A DNA stretch of 7,046 nucleotides from Campylobacter sp. (GCA_017506845.1 JAFVMP010000138.1:1-7046); one strand, 5' to 3'; shown: positions 1-7,044, counted from the first letter of the stretch. Made by a program: numbers and translations. Notes: generated from the letters alone by a model not told the origin.

Positions 1-1
1 A

Positions 2-274
2 AACCCTCGTGGAATCGGCTGTGACAAGTGTCATGGCAGCAAGGGCGAAGGTACGTTAATAGTCAAATATAAAGCATTTAATAAAAAAACTAATAAATAT
101 GAGGAAAGATCTCTGATGGCACCACGCATAAATAATCTTGAATTTGATAAATTCAAATCTGCAGTCACAGACTCAAAAGGCGTTATGCCATCATATTTTC
201 TTACTCAAAATGAGATTTTAAATTTATTTGAATATATAACATCATTTAATAAGGATAAAAAAGATGAGAAATAA
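2..274 (+). CDS. c-type cytochrome, 3' end only (periplasmic, monohaem class I)
   Basis: This is the last 90 residues of a gene that begins before the window; the frame is open from base 2. A haem-attachment motif C-x-x-C-H (CDKCH) is encoded at bases 20-34, and near the C terminus a methionine in the context GVMPSYFLT (Met codon at 185) fits the distal haem ligand of class I cytochromes c, followed by an amphipathic helix (ILNLFEYI). The product should therefore be a small periplasmic electron-transfer protein, although the signal peptide lies outside the window. Its stop codon overlaps the start of hemL by 11 bases, so the two are probably co-transcribed and translationally coupled. From memory, C. 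jejuni has a small periplasmic protein (Cj0854c) at this position. The cytochrome call is firm on the motifs; the specific redox partner cannot be told. Confidence 0.8.
   Translation, partial: NPRGIGCDKCHGSKGEGTLIVKYKAFNKKTNKYEERSLMAPRINNLEFDKFKSAVTDSKGVMPSYFLTQNEILNLFEYITSFNKDKKDEK
251..255 (+). promoter_or_regulatory. ribosome binding site of hemL
   Basis: AAGGA lies eight bases before the ATG at 264 and inside the end of the cytochrome coding region. It supports this start for hemL and an operon layout without a separate promoter gap. Confidence 0.6.
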
Positions 275-1535
275 AGATGAATTTCTAGAAGCACAAAAAT
301 ATATCCCAGGTGGGGTAAATTCGCCAGTTCGTGCCTTTGGCTCAGTTGGTTCTGATCCATTAATCATCGATAAAGGCGATCGTGAGTTTATATATGATAT
401 TGATGGTAATGAGTATATTGATTATGTTTTAAGCTGGGGACCATTAATCTTTGGTCACTGCGATAAAGATATAGAAAATGCAGTTATTAATACAGCCAAA
501 AAAGGTCTAAGCTTTGGGGCGCCATGCCTTCTTGAAACAGAACTTGCCAAATTAGTACTATCTAAATTTCCACATCTTGATAAAATTCGCTTTGTAAGTA
601 GTGGCACAGAGGCTACAATGAGTGCTATTAGACTCGCTCGTGGATATAGCAAAAAAGATGGAATTATCAAATTTGAAGGCTGTTATCACGGTCATAGCGA
701 TGGATTATTAGTAAAAGCTGGTAGTGGTGCTACAACATTTGGCTACTCAAGCAGTCTTGGTGTACCAAATGATATAGTCAAAAATACTCACCTAGCCAAA
801 TATAATGATTTAAATAGCGTTGAAGAGTGTTTTAAAAATGCCGATATTGGTGTTATAATAGTTGAACCAATCGCTGGAAATATGGGATTAGTGCCTGGTA
901 GTGATGAGTTTTTAAATGGACTTAGAAAAATCTGCGATGAAAAAGGTGCGGTACTAATTTTTGATGAAGTTATGAGCGGATTTAGAGCAAGCGCAACTGG
1001 AAGCTATGGATTAAATAAAATCAAAGCAGATATAGTTACATTTGGCAAGGTAATTGGTGGCGGTATGCCATGTGCAGCATATGCTGGAAAGGGTGAAATT
1101 ATGAATTTAATAAGCCCACTTGGCGGCGTTTATCAAGCTGGTACTTTAAGCGGAAACCCAGTTGCAATGGCTGCTGGTTTAACCTCATTAAATAAAATTT
1201 ATTCTGATGAGAATTTATTTGTCAATTTAGAAAATAAGAGCAAATTTATAACTCAAGCAATGCAAGAGGCTGCTAAAGAAAATGGTATTCCACTTCAAAC
1301 AGATGTAAGAGGTTCTATGTGGGGATTTTTCTTCAATGAAAATCCAGTAACCAACTACGCTCAAGCACTAAAAAGCGATACAGATAGATTTGCTAAATTC
1401 CATTTTGAAATGTTAAAAAGAGGAATCTATCTAGCGCCAAGCCAGTTTGAGACTTGCTTTGTTTGTGAGCCACTAAGTCAAGCTAGTTTAGATAAAACTG
1501 CACAAGCTATAAAAGAGAGTTTTAAAGCGCTATGA
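264..1535 (+). CDS. hemL: glutamate-1-semialdehyde 2,1-aminomutase
   Basis: This cytoplasmic PLP enzyme converts glutamate-1-semialdehyde to 5-aminolevulinate, the last step of the C5 route to haem. The 423-residue length is normal for the family. Visible landmarks are the N-terminal [11 protein letters not shown] (residues 15-25), [15 protein letters not shown] (112-126, phosphate-binding region), YHGHSD (141-146), DEVMSGFR (234-241, with the Asp that contacts the PLP pyridine nitrogen), the PLP lysine Lys262 in [11 protein letters not shown], and GTLSGNP (293-299). No key residue is missing. The ATG at 264 is preceded by AAGGA (251-255) at eight bases spacing. It overlaps the cytochrome gene upstream by 11 bases and the next gene by four (ATGA). 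Confidence is high because the motifs separate it from other class III aminotransferases. Confidence 0.97.
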   Translation: MRNKDEFLEAQKYIPGGVNSPVRAFGSVGSDPLIIDKGDREFIYDIDGNEYIDYVLSWGPLIFGHCDKDIENAVINTAKKGLSFGAPCLLETELAKLVLSKFPHLDKIRFVSSGTEATMSAIRLARGYSKKDGIIKFEGCYHGHSDGLLVKAGSGATTFGYSSSLGVPNDIVKNTHLAKYNDLNSVEECFKNADIGVIIVEPIAGNMGLVPGSDEFLNGLRKICDEKGAVLIFDEVMSGFRASATGSYGLNKIKADIVTFGKVIGGGMPCAAYAGKGEIMNLISPLGGVYQAGTLSGNPVAMAAGLTSLNKIYSDENLFVNLENKSKFITQAMQEAAKENGIPLQTDVRGSMWGFFFNENPVTNYAQALKSDTDRFAKFHFEMLKRGIYLAPSQFETCFVCEPLSQASLDKTAQAIKESFKAL

Positions 1536-1783
1536 GTGATAAAAGTAAAAAGATAAACACAGCTATAAAGGCAGCCGATAGTCTAAGTCTTGGGATTTCA
1601 ATTGTTGTTGCAATTCTTATGGGTTTTGGTATTGGTTGGGGATTAAAAGAGTTAACTGGCTCAAACTGGGGATTAGGTATTGGAATCTTTATAGGCGTTG
1701 GCGCAGCGATAAACAACATATATAAAGCTTACAAATCTCAAGTAAAAAGTTACGCTGAATTTGATAAAAAAATAAAAAAATGA
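1532..1783 (+). CDS. AtpZ/AtpI-family small membrane protein
   Basis: This 83-residue protein has a basic N terminus, a first membrane helix at about residues 18-38 and a second at about 46-65, then a basic, lysine-rich tail. The glycine pattern ([17 protein letters not shown], then [15 protein letters not shown]) fits the AtpZ/AtpI family (ATPase_gene1 type), short two-helix proteins often found next to F-type ATP synthase genes and in some bacteria implicated in c-ring assembly or divalent-cation supply. Here it sits in a hemL operon with no ATP synthase gene in view. It starts within the hemL stop (ATGA, 4-base overlap), and its own stop overlaps the next start in the same way. The only purine-rich stretch upstream (GAGAG, 1515-1519) is rather distant, so coupling to hemL translation is likely. 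The family call is by pattern; the role is inferred. From memory it corresponds to C. jejuni Cj0852c. Confidence 0.7.
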   Translation: MSDKSKKINTAIKAADSLSLGISIVVAILMGFGIGWGLKELTGSNWGLGIGIFIGVGAAINNIYKAYKSQVKSYAEFDKKIKK

Positions 1784-2253
1784 AATTTAGAAATTTAGCT
1801 TTTTTTTACCTGATTTTAGACGCTATTTTAATTGCTATTAGCTCGGCTTTTGGGGCAGTTGCGCTTTTAAATTCGCAAGTGGCCTTTATTTGTTCTACGC
1901 TTATTTTATTTGCTAGTTATTTTGGATATAAGAGTAGAGTTGAGAATAAAAGTGTTAATTATCAATTAAGCGAGCAAGAACTTGAGCTTTTTGAAGATAG
2001 CGAAGATGAGCAAACCCAAGAGCTAGATACTCAAGATAGCAATAACAAAAATGATAAAAAGTTAGCTAAATTTCGTAAAATAGATATTCTAGGTGCTTTT
2101 AAACCGCTTAGGCTGCTTAGCTATTTTATTTTAATTATTGCCTTTTTTGTTTTGCTTAGGCATGGAATTTTAGAACCAATCGCATTTTTAGCTGGACTTG
2201 CTTTAATGCCTCTTGGTGTATTTTGCGCTGGAGTATTTTATGGTAGGAAGTAA
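1780..2253 (+). CDS. four-helix integral membrane protein of unknown function
   Basis: I do not recognise a functional family. The 157-residue protein has two predicted membrane helices near the N terminus (about 6-23 and 27-49), a hydrophilic loop of about 60 residues, and two more helices (about 112-127 and 131-153). The loop is strongly acidic at about 63-86 (EQELELFEDSEDE) and becomes basic just before helix 3 (KKLAKFRK), consistent with a cytoplasmic loop by the positive-inside rule. The start shares ATGA with the preceding AtpZ-like gene, and there is no Shine-Dalgarno sequence in the A-rich stretch upstream, so it probably relies on coupled re-initiation. The 3' end overlaps the MFS gene by 14 bases. 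From memory this matches the position of C. jejuni Cj0851c, annotated only as a membrane protein. It could be a partner of the AtpZ-like protein, as AtpI is of AtpZ elsewhere, but this is speculation from adjacency and helix count. Confidence 0.8.
   Translation: MKFRNLAFFYLILDAILIAISSAFGAVALLNSQVAFICSTLILFASYFGYKSRVENKSVNYQLSEQELELFEDSEDEQTQELDTQDSNNKNDKKLAKFRKIDILGAFKPLRLLSYFILIIAFFVLLRHGILEPIAFLAGLALMPLGVFCAGVFYGRK
2230..2233 (+). promoter_or_regulatory. ribosome binding site that decides the MFS transporter start
   Basis: GGAG lies six bases upstream of the ATG at 2240. The same frame is also open from a TTG at 2213 and a GTG at 2216, but neither has a purine-rich site at suitable spacing, and the extra residues do not look like a transporter N terminus. 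The ATG at 2240 is preferred. Confidence 0.6.
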
Positions 2254-3460
2254 AAGAGCTATAACCTCACTTAGTGCCTTATTTATAGGAGTTAGCTTTA
2301 TATTTATAGCTAGTGGGTTAGTTGTTAGTTCTGCTGGAGTTCTACTAAATGAATTAGGAGCTTCAAATACGCAAATTGGCCTTATAACTTCTTGCTTTTT
2401 TATGGGAGCGCTTACTTGTACAATTATATCTCATAGGTTAATTTCACATGTAGGACATATGAGAGCTTATGCTATATTTACTGCACTTTTTGCCATTTCA
2501 GCCCTACTTCATGATATAAGTGAAAATCTCATATTTTGGGCTATTTTAAGATTTATGCTAGGATTTTGCTATTATAGTATTGTATTAATTGTAGAGAGTT
2601 GGTTAAATGAGAAGATTTCAAATTCTGTTCGCTCAAGGGTGCTTGGATTTTATGAAATTATCTTTTATAGTGCCTTTGCCATTGGCGCTGTGATTATGAG
2701 TATGGATTTAAGCACTACGAAAGTATTTTTAATTGGCACAATTGCAATCATTTTAGGTTCAATTCCATTAAATTTTCTTAAAATCAAATCACCTAAAATC
2801 CCAAAAGCAATGAGTATTAGCTTGCCTAAAATTTACAATATCGCCCCATTAGCGCTTGCTACAAGTATAATTGCTGGTCTTACAATGAATGGATTTTTCT
2901 CAATGGCTTCACTATTTATAATAACCCAAGGCTATACCCCAGCACAAGCTGGAATTTTTATCATTATTGGAATGAGTGGCGGATTTATGGCACATACTAT
3001 ATTTGGAACAATTTCAGATAAATTTGGTAGAAAGTTTGCTATTATTTTAGCTTCTAGCATAGCACTTCTAGCGTGCCTTATATTTATATTTATTAACCCA
3101 AGTATTGCTTTGCAATATCTTATTGTTTTCTTTTTAGGTTTTGGAATATTTGTACTTTACGCACTAGCATTAGCTAGGGCAAACGATGTTGTAACGGATA
3201 AAACTACTTATGTCGAAGTTGTAAGAGCTTTACTATTTAACTACTTAATAGGTTCATTTTTATCTACAATAATTATAGGATTTTTAATAAACCAATTTGG
3301 CGCTACGGCTTTTATATATTACTACATTACACTGTTGGCATTTTTAATAATCTTTGCTACATTTCAAAAAAATGTACCCAAAGACCAAGAGGTGGCATTT
3401 ACTCGCCACGGTGGTCATAGTGTGATTTTTGATGAGTTAAATGATGATAATAGTAAATAA
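2240..3460 (+). CDS. MFS transporter, YcaD-like
   Basis: This 406-residue inner-membrane protein has about twelve hydrophobic helices, typical of the major facilitator superfamily. Landmarks are RFMLGFCYYSIVLIVESWLNE (residues 104-124), whose ESWLN signature I associate with the YcaD group, the following RSRVLGFYEI (131-140), and the loop motif GTISDKFGRK (256-265) between the first two helices of the second half, a good match to the MFS motif G-x-x-x-D-x-x-G-R-R/K. The tail after the last helix is hydrophilic and acidic (FDELNDDNSK). The substrate cannot be read from the sequence; YcaD itself is poorly characterised. The ATG at 2240 is chosen over upstream TTG/GTG codons on the ribosome binding site. 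The gene overlaps its upstream neighbour by 14 bases and the FliK-like gene by up to 20. From memory it matches C. jejuni Cj0850c. Confidence 0.88.
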   Translation: MVGSKRAITSLSALFIGVSFIFIASGLVVSSAGVLLNELGASNTQIGLITSCFFMGALTCTIISHRLISHVGHMRAYAIFTALFAISALLHDISENLIFWAILRFMLGFCYYSIVLIVESWLNEKISNSVRSRVLGFYEIIFYSAFAIGAVIMSMDLSTTKVFLIGTIAIILGSIPLNFLKIKSPKIPKAMSISLPKIYNIAPLALATSIIAGLTMNGFFSMASLFIITQGYTPAQAGIFIIIGMSGGFMAHTIFGTISDKFGRKFAIILASSIALLACLIFIFINPSIALQYLIVFFLGFGIFVLYALALARANDVVTDKTTYVEVVRALLFNYLIGSFLSTIIIGFLINQFGATAFIYYYITLLAFLIIFATFQKNVPKDQEVAFTRHGGHSVIFDELNDDNSK

Positions 3461-5297
3461 TACCCCAACCCAACAACCAACCCAAAGTAAAGATGAAAAG
3501 AAAACTTCATCAAAGGAAAATAGCACTACAACTACCTTAAATGATGGCAAAACCATACTAAAAAAACCAACCCAAGGTGTTGTAATTGAGCAAACTAAAC
3601 TAGATTTAGAATTAAATAAATTTAGCTCTAAACTACTAAATGCGCTCAAGGCTAATATCGATGATGGAACATATAAGCAAAATGCCTTAGCCCAGATAAA
3701 ATCATCGCAAGTAGCACCAAATTTAGCCAAAGATCTAGCCTCTCTTTTAAATTCTATAAAATCAGACCCGAAGCTAAGTCAACTTGGTGCAAAGCTTGAA
3801 AGTTTTATCAAGCCAGTTGAGCATATTAAAACAACAAACATTGCCCAAACTATCAAAGATACCGGCATAATGCTAGAGGCTAAACTCGCCCAAACACTAA
3901 AGGCTGAAATTTTGCCATCAAGCATTAAAGAACTTTTATCACTGATGAAAAATACTACTAATAAAGATCTTACGCTAGCCTTTATGGGTCTTGCAAATGC
4001 CAAAGAAAGTAGTCCACAAGAGAGCTTTAATGCGCTTTTAGAAATTTTACAAAAAAATAAATTAAAAAATAACCAAATTGTACAAAACTCTAATTTTAAG
4101 CCACTTTTAGAGGCAAATACTAAGCTAGAACATATGGCGAAATTCCTTGATAAAATCGCATATCAAATTCAAACTAATCCCAAAAATTCACTCTCAATAG
4201 AGCAAAATATATCACGAGCTATAAACCAAGGTCAAAATATAATCAAAAATATAGAAACTTCGCTATCACAGATTAATTTTAACCACCCAAATTTAAAAAA
4301 TGTCAAACCTCTAAGTACGCAGCTAGGCCAAATGCTTCTAGATATCAAAGCTGAGTTAAATTCACTAAAATCCAATATAAATAATCCCGCTCTTGATATA
4401 AAAGAATTTAAGCTATCAAACAATATAGCAGCCAGCGCTAATCGCCTCTCAGCTATGCTAGAATCTACACAGCTAAACCAGATTAATAGCGCTACAATAG
4501 CACAAACCGCTCAATCTACGCCAAATTTAGAAAGTCTAATAAGTAGTCTAAATCAATCTCAAAATAGCACAAATTTAAGCAATTTCATACAACATATTAA
4601 CACTGATGCTAATAATCTAAATCTACAAGATAAACTCTCTATGGCTGCTAGAAAACTATCAAATATTATTAACTTTTTTGATAAAAATAGCCAAGATGCT
4701 AAAAGCCATCTAGCTGAACTAAAAGGATTGATAAAAGCTACAAATTTAGCTAAAGCTGATATAGCAAATATCACTCCAAATGATAAAAATATAGCTGCTC
4801 AAACGCTACAAAACGATGTTAAAGCCACACTTTTAGCCCTAAAAGAAGCCACAGCCAATCAACCAAATCAGGCTGCGTTAAATCAGAATATAAATAGACT
4901 TTTAACTCAAATCGAAATGCACCAGCTAATTAGCTATGCACAAAATTCGCTTCAAACATACTTACCATACTCATGGGATGCGCTCGAGAGTAGTAGTGTA
5001 GCTTTTAAACAAGGTAAAAAGAAACGTTTTTACGCTAAAATTGATCTAAATTTTACTCATTTTGGTAATGTTGATATCGTAATTGCCTTAAGCGATAACA
5101 AATATATCGATATTAGTATTGCTACTGGTACGGCTGAATTTAAAAACCTAATCCTAAGTGCTAGTAAAGAACTAAAAAGCGCAATCACTGGATTGGGATT
5201 AATAGTTAGTAGTTTTACTTTGGCTCATAAACCTAAAAAAGCCCCATATCATCAAGCTGATAGGGCATTTGATTTTGGATTTAATAAAAAGGCATAA
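3441..5297 (+). CDS. FliK-like protein (flagellar hook-length control C-terminal domain)
   Basis: The 618-residue soluble protein has no signal peptide or membrane helix. The N terminus (about 1-45) is low-complexity and rich in Thr, Gln, Pro and Lys. Residues 50-500 are mostly helical, rich in Asn, Gln, Leu and Lys, without obvious tandem repeats. At about 528-595 there is a compact domain, RFYAKIDLNFTHFGNVDIVI followed by SIATGTAEFKNLIL and ELKSAITGLGLIVSSFTL, which fits the FliK C-terminal fold (Flg_hook type: beta strands, then a helix and a GL-x-V strand). I see no cysteine and only one tryptophan (Trp512), in line with a secreted, partly unfolded ruler protein. FliK measures the hook and switches export specificity by contacting the FlhB C-terminal domain. 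The next gene encodes such a domain, which supports the link. It may be a second FliK-like protein rather than the hook ruler itself: from memory, the C. jejuni FliK is Cj0041 and this position is Cj0849c. The start is either ATG 3441 or ATG 3444; both overlap the MFS gene, and no strong ribosome binding site decides. Confidence 0.75.
   Translation: MMIIVNNTPTQQPTQSKDEKKTSSKENSTTTTLNDGKTILKKPTQGVVIEQTKLDLELNKFSSKLLNALKANIDDGTYKQNALAQIKSSQVAPNLAKDLASLLNSIKSDPKLSQLGAKLESFIKPVEHIKTTNIAQTIKDTGIMLEAKLAQTLKAEILPSSIKELLSLMKNTTNKDLTLAFMGLANAKESSPQESFNALLEILQKNKLKNNQIVQNSNFKPLLEANTKLEHMAKFLDKIAYQIQTNPKNSLSIEQNISRAINQGQNIIKNIETSLSQINFNHPNLKNVKPLSTQLGQMLLDIKAELNSLKSNINNPALDIKEFKLSNNIAASANRLSAMLESTQLNQINSATIAQTAQSTPNLESLISSLNQSQNSTNLSNFIQHINTDANNLNLQDKLSMAARKLSNIINFFDKNSQDAKSHLAELKGLIKATNLAKADIANITPNDKNIAAQTLQNDVKATLLALKEATANQPNQAALNQNINRLLTQIEMHQLISYAQNSLQTYLPYSWDALESSSVAFKQGKKKRFYAKIDLNFTHFGNVDIVIALSDNKYIDISIATGTAEFKNLILSASKELKSAITGLGLIVSSFTLAHKPKKAPYHQADRAFDFGFNKKA
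5289..5292 (+). promoter_or_regulatory. ribosome binding site that decides the flhX start
   Basis: AAGG sits six bases before the ATG at 5299. The frame stays open upstream to a TTG at 5269, but that would overlap the end of the FliK-like gene and add ten residues not seen in FlhB domains, so the ATG at 5299 is preferred. Confidence 0.6.
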
Positions 5298-5298
5298 G

Positions 5299-5565
5299 AT
5301 GGCAAAAAAAGTTAAAAAGGCAGTTGCTCTAGGCTATAATAAAGATAAAAACAATGCCCCAATGGTTTTAGCTAGCGGCAAAGGTGAAGTAGCTAATAAA
5401 ATCATTGAAGCAGCCAAAATTTATAAAGTTCCCATTAAAGAAGATAGTGACTTAGTCGAGATTCTAAGCAAAGTTGATATTAATCAAGAAATTCCACCAA
5501 ATTTATACAAAGCCGTCGCTGAAGTATTTAGTTTCTTATATCGTACTACTAAGATAAAAAAATAA
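5299..5565 (+). CDS. flhX: FlhX, stand-alone FlhB C-terminal domain homologue
   Basis: This 88-residue cytoplasmic protein corresponds to the part of the flagellar export-gate protein FlhB that follows its self-cleavage site. Matching segments are KKAVALGYNKDKNNAPMVLA (residues 6-25), GEVANKIIEAAKIYKVPIKED (29-49), DLVEILSKVDINQEIP (51-66) and LYKAVAEVFSFLYR (69-82). The N-terminal membrane helices of FlhB and the autocleaving NPTH tetrapeptide are absent, so it resembles the FlhB-CC fragment alone. Helicobacter pylori HP1575 (FlhX) and Bacillus YlqH are of this type; the H. pylori protein is reported to stand in for a deleted FlhB C-terminal domain. The gene starts one base after the FliK-like stop and is the last of the operon, followed by an inverted repeat. 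The family assignment is strong; whether it is a spare part or has a separate partner, such as the adjacent FliK-like protein, is not known from sequence. Confidence 0.9.
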   Translation: MAKKVKKAVALGYNKDKNNAPMVLASGKGEVANKIIEAAKIYKVPIKEDSDLVEILSKVDINQEIPPNLYKAVAEVFSFLYRTTKIKK

Positions 5566-5579
5566 ATTAGCTAAATTAT

Positions 5580-5609
5580 GGATCTAAATTTAATACAAAA
5601 TTTAGATCC
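5580..5609. terminator. inverted repeat between convergent genes, likely bidirectional terminator
   Basis: Perfect 12-bp arms (GGATCTAAATTT at 5580-5591 and its complement at 5598-5609) flank a six-base loop (AATACA). The hairpin lies 15 bases after the flhX stop and includes the zupT stop codon on the other strand. Read on the - strand it is followed by a T-rich stretch, including a run of seven T complementary to the A tract at 5556-5562, so it fits an intrinsic terminator for zupT. On the + strand there is no U tract after the stem, so it would be a weak terminator for the operon. The stem has few G-C pairs. Confidence 0.55.
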
Positions 5610-6471
5610 CAAGTAAAATCAAGCTCACTGCCATCACCATCATACCAGCAACTAAACCATATAAACTATCATGTGCCTTATCATAACTCCTAGCTGCTGG
5701 TAAAAGCTCATCAAAGCTAATAAAAACCATAATTCCAGCAACAACACCAAAAACACTAGCCATCACTGTCTCATTCATAAAAGGCATCAAAATCAATGCT
5801 CCAGCAATCGCGCCAATAGGCTCAGCAAGTCCTGATAAACACGAATAGGCAAAGGCTCGCTTTTTATCTCCAGTGGCATGATATATTGGCAATGAAACTG
5901 CTAGTCCCTCAGGGATATTATGTAATGCTACAGCCCCAGCAATTGCTAGCCCAAAACTTAACGACTCAACACTGCTAATAAATGTCGCAAATCCTTCAGG
6001 AAAATTATGTATCGCAATAGCAAAAGCAGTAATAATCCCAGTTCGTTTTAAGCTCTTTAAGCTCTTTTGACTAATTCCTGGATGATAGGTTGGGCGTGGC
6101 TCATTACTTTTTGGCAGTGGGCAAAATTTAAGCTCATCAAGGCTATCTTTTGGTTCATGGGGATTTAAATCGCTTGGAATAAATTTATCAATTAAAGCAG
6201 TTAAAACTATTCCGCTAAAAAATGCTAAAAGTCCTATAAACTCAGCATTTTTACTTTCAAAAATTCTAGCAAAATCATCCATCGAACTAGGCAAAATCTC
6301 CATAAATGAGATATAAATCATCACTCCAGCACTAAATCCAAGCCCAATACTAAGAAGCCTATAATCATCCTTTTTACTAAAAAATGCAATTACTGCACCA
6401 ATTGAAGTAGAAAACCCAGCAAAAAGCGTAAGCAAAAATGCATAAAAAAGTTGCATAAAACCAAATTCCAT
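5602..6471 (-). CDS. zupT: ZIP-family metal transporter, ZupT-like
   Basis: This 289-residue inner-membrane protein should import zinc and possibly other divalent metals. It has about eight hydrophobic helices, with a hydrophilic loop at about 100-143 carrying only two histidines (NPHEPKD and TYHPG). The ZIP metal-site motifs are present: HNFPEG at 155-160 in the fourth helix and HNIPEG at 184-189 in the fifth, with SGLAEPIGA (213-221, Glu217) in the next helix. These put it with the bacterial ZupT/GufA group rather than eukaryotic ZIPs with long histidine-rich loops. The ATG at 6471 has GGA about nine bases upstream on the - strand; an alternative Met6 has no better site. The gene is convergent with the flhX operon, the stops are 36 bases apart, and it shares the hairpin there. 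From memory, C. jejuni carries its zupT-like gene (Cj0263) elsewhere, so the placement here may be a rearrangement. Specificity for zinc over iron or manganese is inferred. Confidence 0.92.
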   Translation of the reverse strand: MEFGFMQLFYAFLLTLFAGFSTSIGAVIAFFSKKDDYRLLSIGLGFSAGVMIYISFMEILPSSMDDFARIFESKNAEFIGLLAFFSGIVLTALIDKFIPSDLNPHEPKDSLDELKFCPLPKSNEPRPTYHPGISQKSLKSLKRTGIITAFAIAIHNFPEGFATFISSVESLSFGLAIAGAVALHNIPEGLAVSLPIYHATGDKKRAFAYSCLSGLAEPIGAIAGALILMPFMNETVMASVFGVVAGIMVFISFDELLPAARSYDKAHDSLYGLVAGMMVMAVSLILLGI

Positions 6472-6474
6472 CTA

Positions 6475-6756
6475 TATATCCAAATAATAATTTTTATTAT
6501 TAATATAGCTAAATTTAGCTTTAAAAATACTCAAATTTCCATCTTCTACCAATTTTATATTTTATTTACATATTTTTTGTTATGCTGATAAAATATAAAA
6601 ACTTATAAAATGAGAATATTAACTATTTTAAATTTAAGAAATCAAACTAAATCAAATAATTATTTATAAAGATAAATTTATATTATCTTTTCTTTAATAT
6701 TATTATCTATATCTTTATTTAATATAATCTATTATTAATTTAGAATTTCAAATTTA
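6475..6756. other. very AT-rich stretch without intact genes, with possible gene fragments
   Basis: No intact gene is seen on either strand. On the - strand, 6561-6475 is open for 29 codons (containing VEDGNLSIFKAKFSYINN) and ends in a TAG that abuts the zupT ATG, in the same frame as the decayed gene at 6757-7044. A 16-codon piece in another frame lies at 6728-6681 (IILNKDIDNNIKEKII). These could be remnants of the same gene after frameshifts, but residue content like this is also expected from AT-rich sequence by chance. The zupT promoter must lie here or further upstream. Confidence 0.4.
6507..6520. promoter_or_regulatory. 14-bp perfect palindrome upstream of zupT, possible operator
   Basis: AGCTAAATTTAGCT is its own reverse complement and ends 36 bases before the zupT start codon. 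On the - strand it is followed directly by TATATT (6507-6502), a plausible -10 element, which would place the palindrome in the spacer/-35 region of a zupT promoter, where a repressor could act. No known zinc-regulator consensus is recognised, and A/T palindromes occur by chance in such sequence. Confidence 0.3.
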
Positions 6757-7044
6757 AATACTCTTAAATTTAGTATAGCTTAATTCAACATTTTGAGAGC
6801 TTATAAACTTAAATTATCGTATATTTTTATTTATCTCAGATGTATCATGATAATTTTTATATTTGTTTATAAATTCCATATTTAAATTAAACTGCTTACT
6901 ATTATAAAGCTTCCCATCATACATAACAGCAACTTTTATACCATAATTTTTAGATTTTTTATAACGTTTCTTGAACCACTAACTATTTAACTTTTTATTC
7001 TTTTTAGCATCACTTTTGCTATAGCTAGTAGTTAAAACCACCAT
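6757..7044 (-). pseudogene. possible decayed gene, unrecognised product, upstream of zupT
   Basis: On the - strand one frame reads ATG at 7044, 21 codons to a TAG (6981-6979), 54 more codons to a TAA (6816-6814), then 19 codons to another TAA (6756-6754). That is 94 sense codons broken by only two internal stops in very AT-rich DNA, where a random frame would stop about every ten codons. The middle piece reads like protein, for example GIKVAVMYDGKLYNSKQF and MEFINKYKNYHD, and is lysine-, asparagine- and tyrosine-rich. The frame may extend past the window edge, so the ATG at 7044 need not be the true start. I do not recognise the family. Alternatively a real gene ends at the TAG at 6979 and the rest is chance. 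Confidence 0.4.

Noticed and set aside
455..670. Open frame on the - strand inside hemL
   Set aside because: It is antisense to a well-defined enzyme, has no ribosome binding site, and its product has no recognisable features; it is a by-product of hemL codon use.
1522..1719. Open frame on the - strand across the AtpZ-like gene
   Set aside because: The proline/isoleucine-rich product is the complement of glycine-rich membrane helices on the + strand, and the + strand gene fits its neighbours by ATGA overlaps.
2213..2239. Upstream TTG/GTG starts for the MFS transporter
   Set aside because: They would add nine or eight residues overlapping a hydrophobic-helix coding region of the preceding gene; the ATG at 2240 has GGAG at good spacing.
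3437..4774. Several - strand open frames of 63-97 codons inside the FliK-like gene
   Set aside because: They mirror the Asn/Leu/Lys-rich coding strand, giving Phe/Ser/Leu/Ile-rich products with no start signals; the + strand frame is continuous, and its end matches a known domain.
6610..6669. Short + strand frame starting at ATG 6610 (19 codons)
   Set aside because: It has no ribosome binding site, is very short, and lies in a highly AT-rich stretch where such frames are expected.
1783..6777. Recurrent octamer AAATTTAG, about nine copies on the + strand
   Set aside because: Most copies fall in coding sequence as Asn-Leu type codons, and the spacing is irregular; base composition is enough to explain it.
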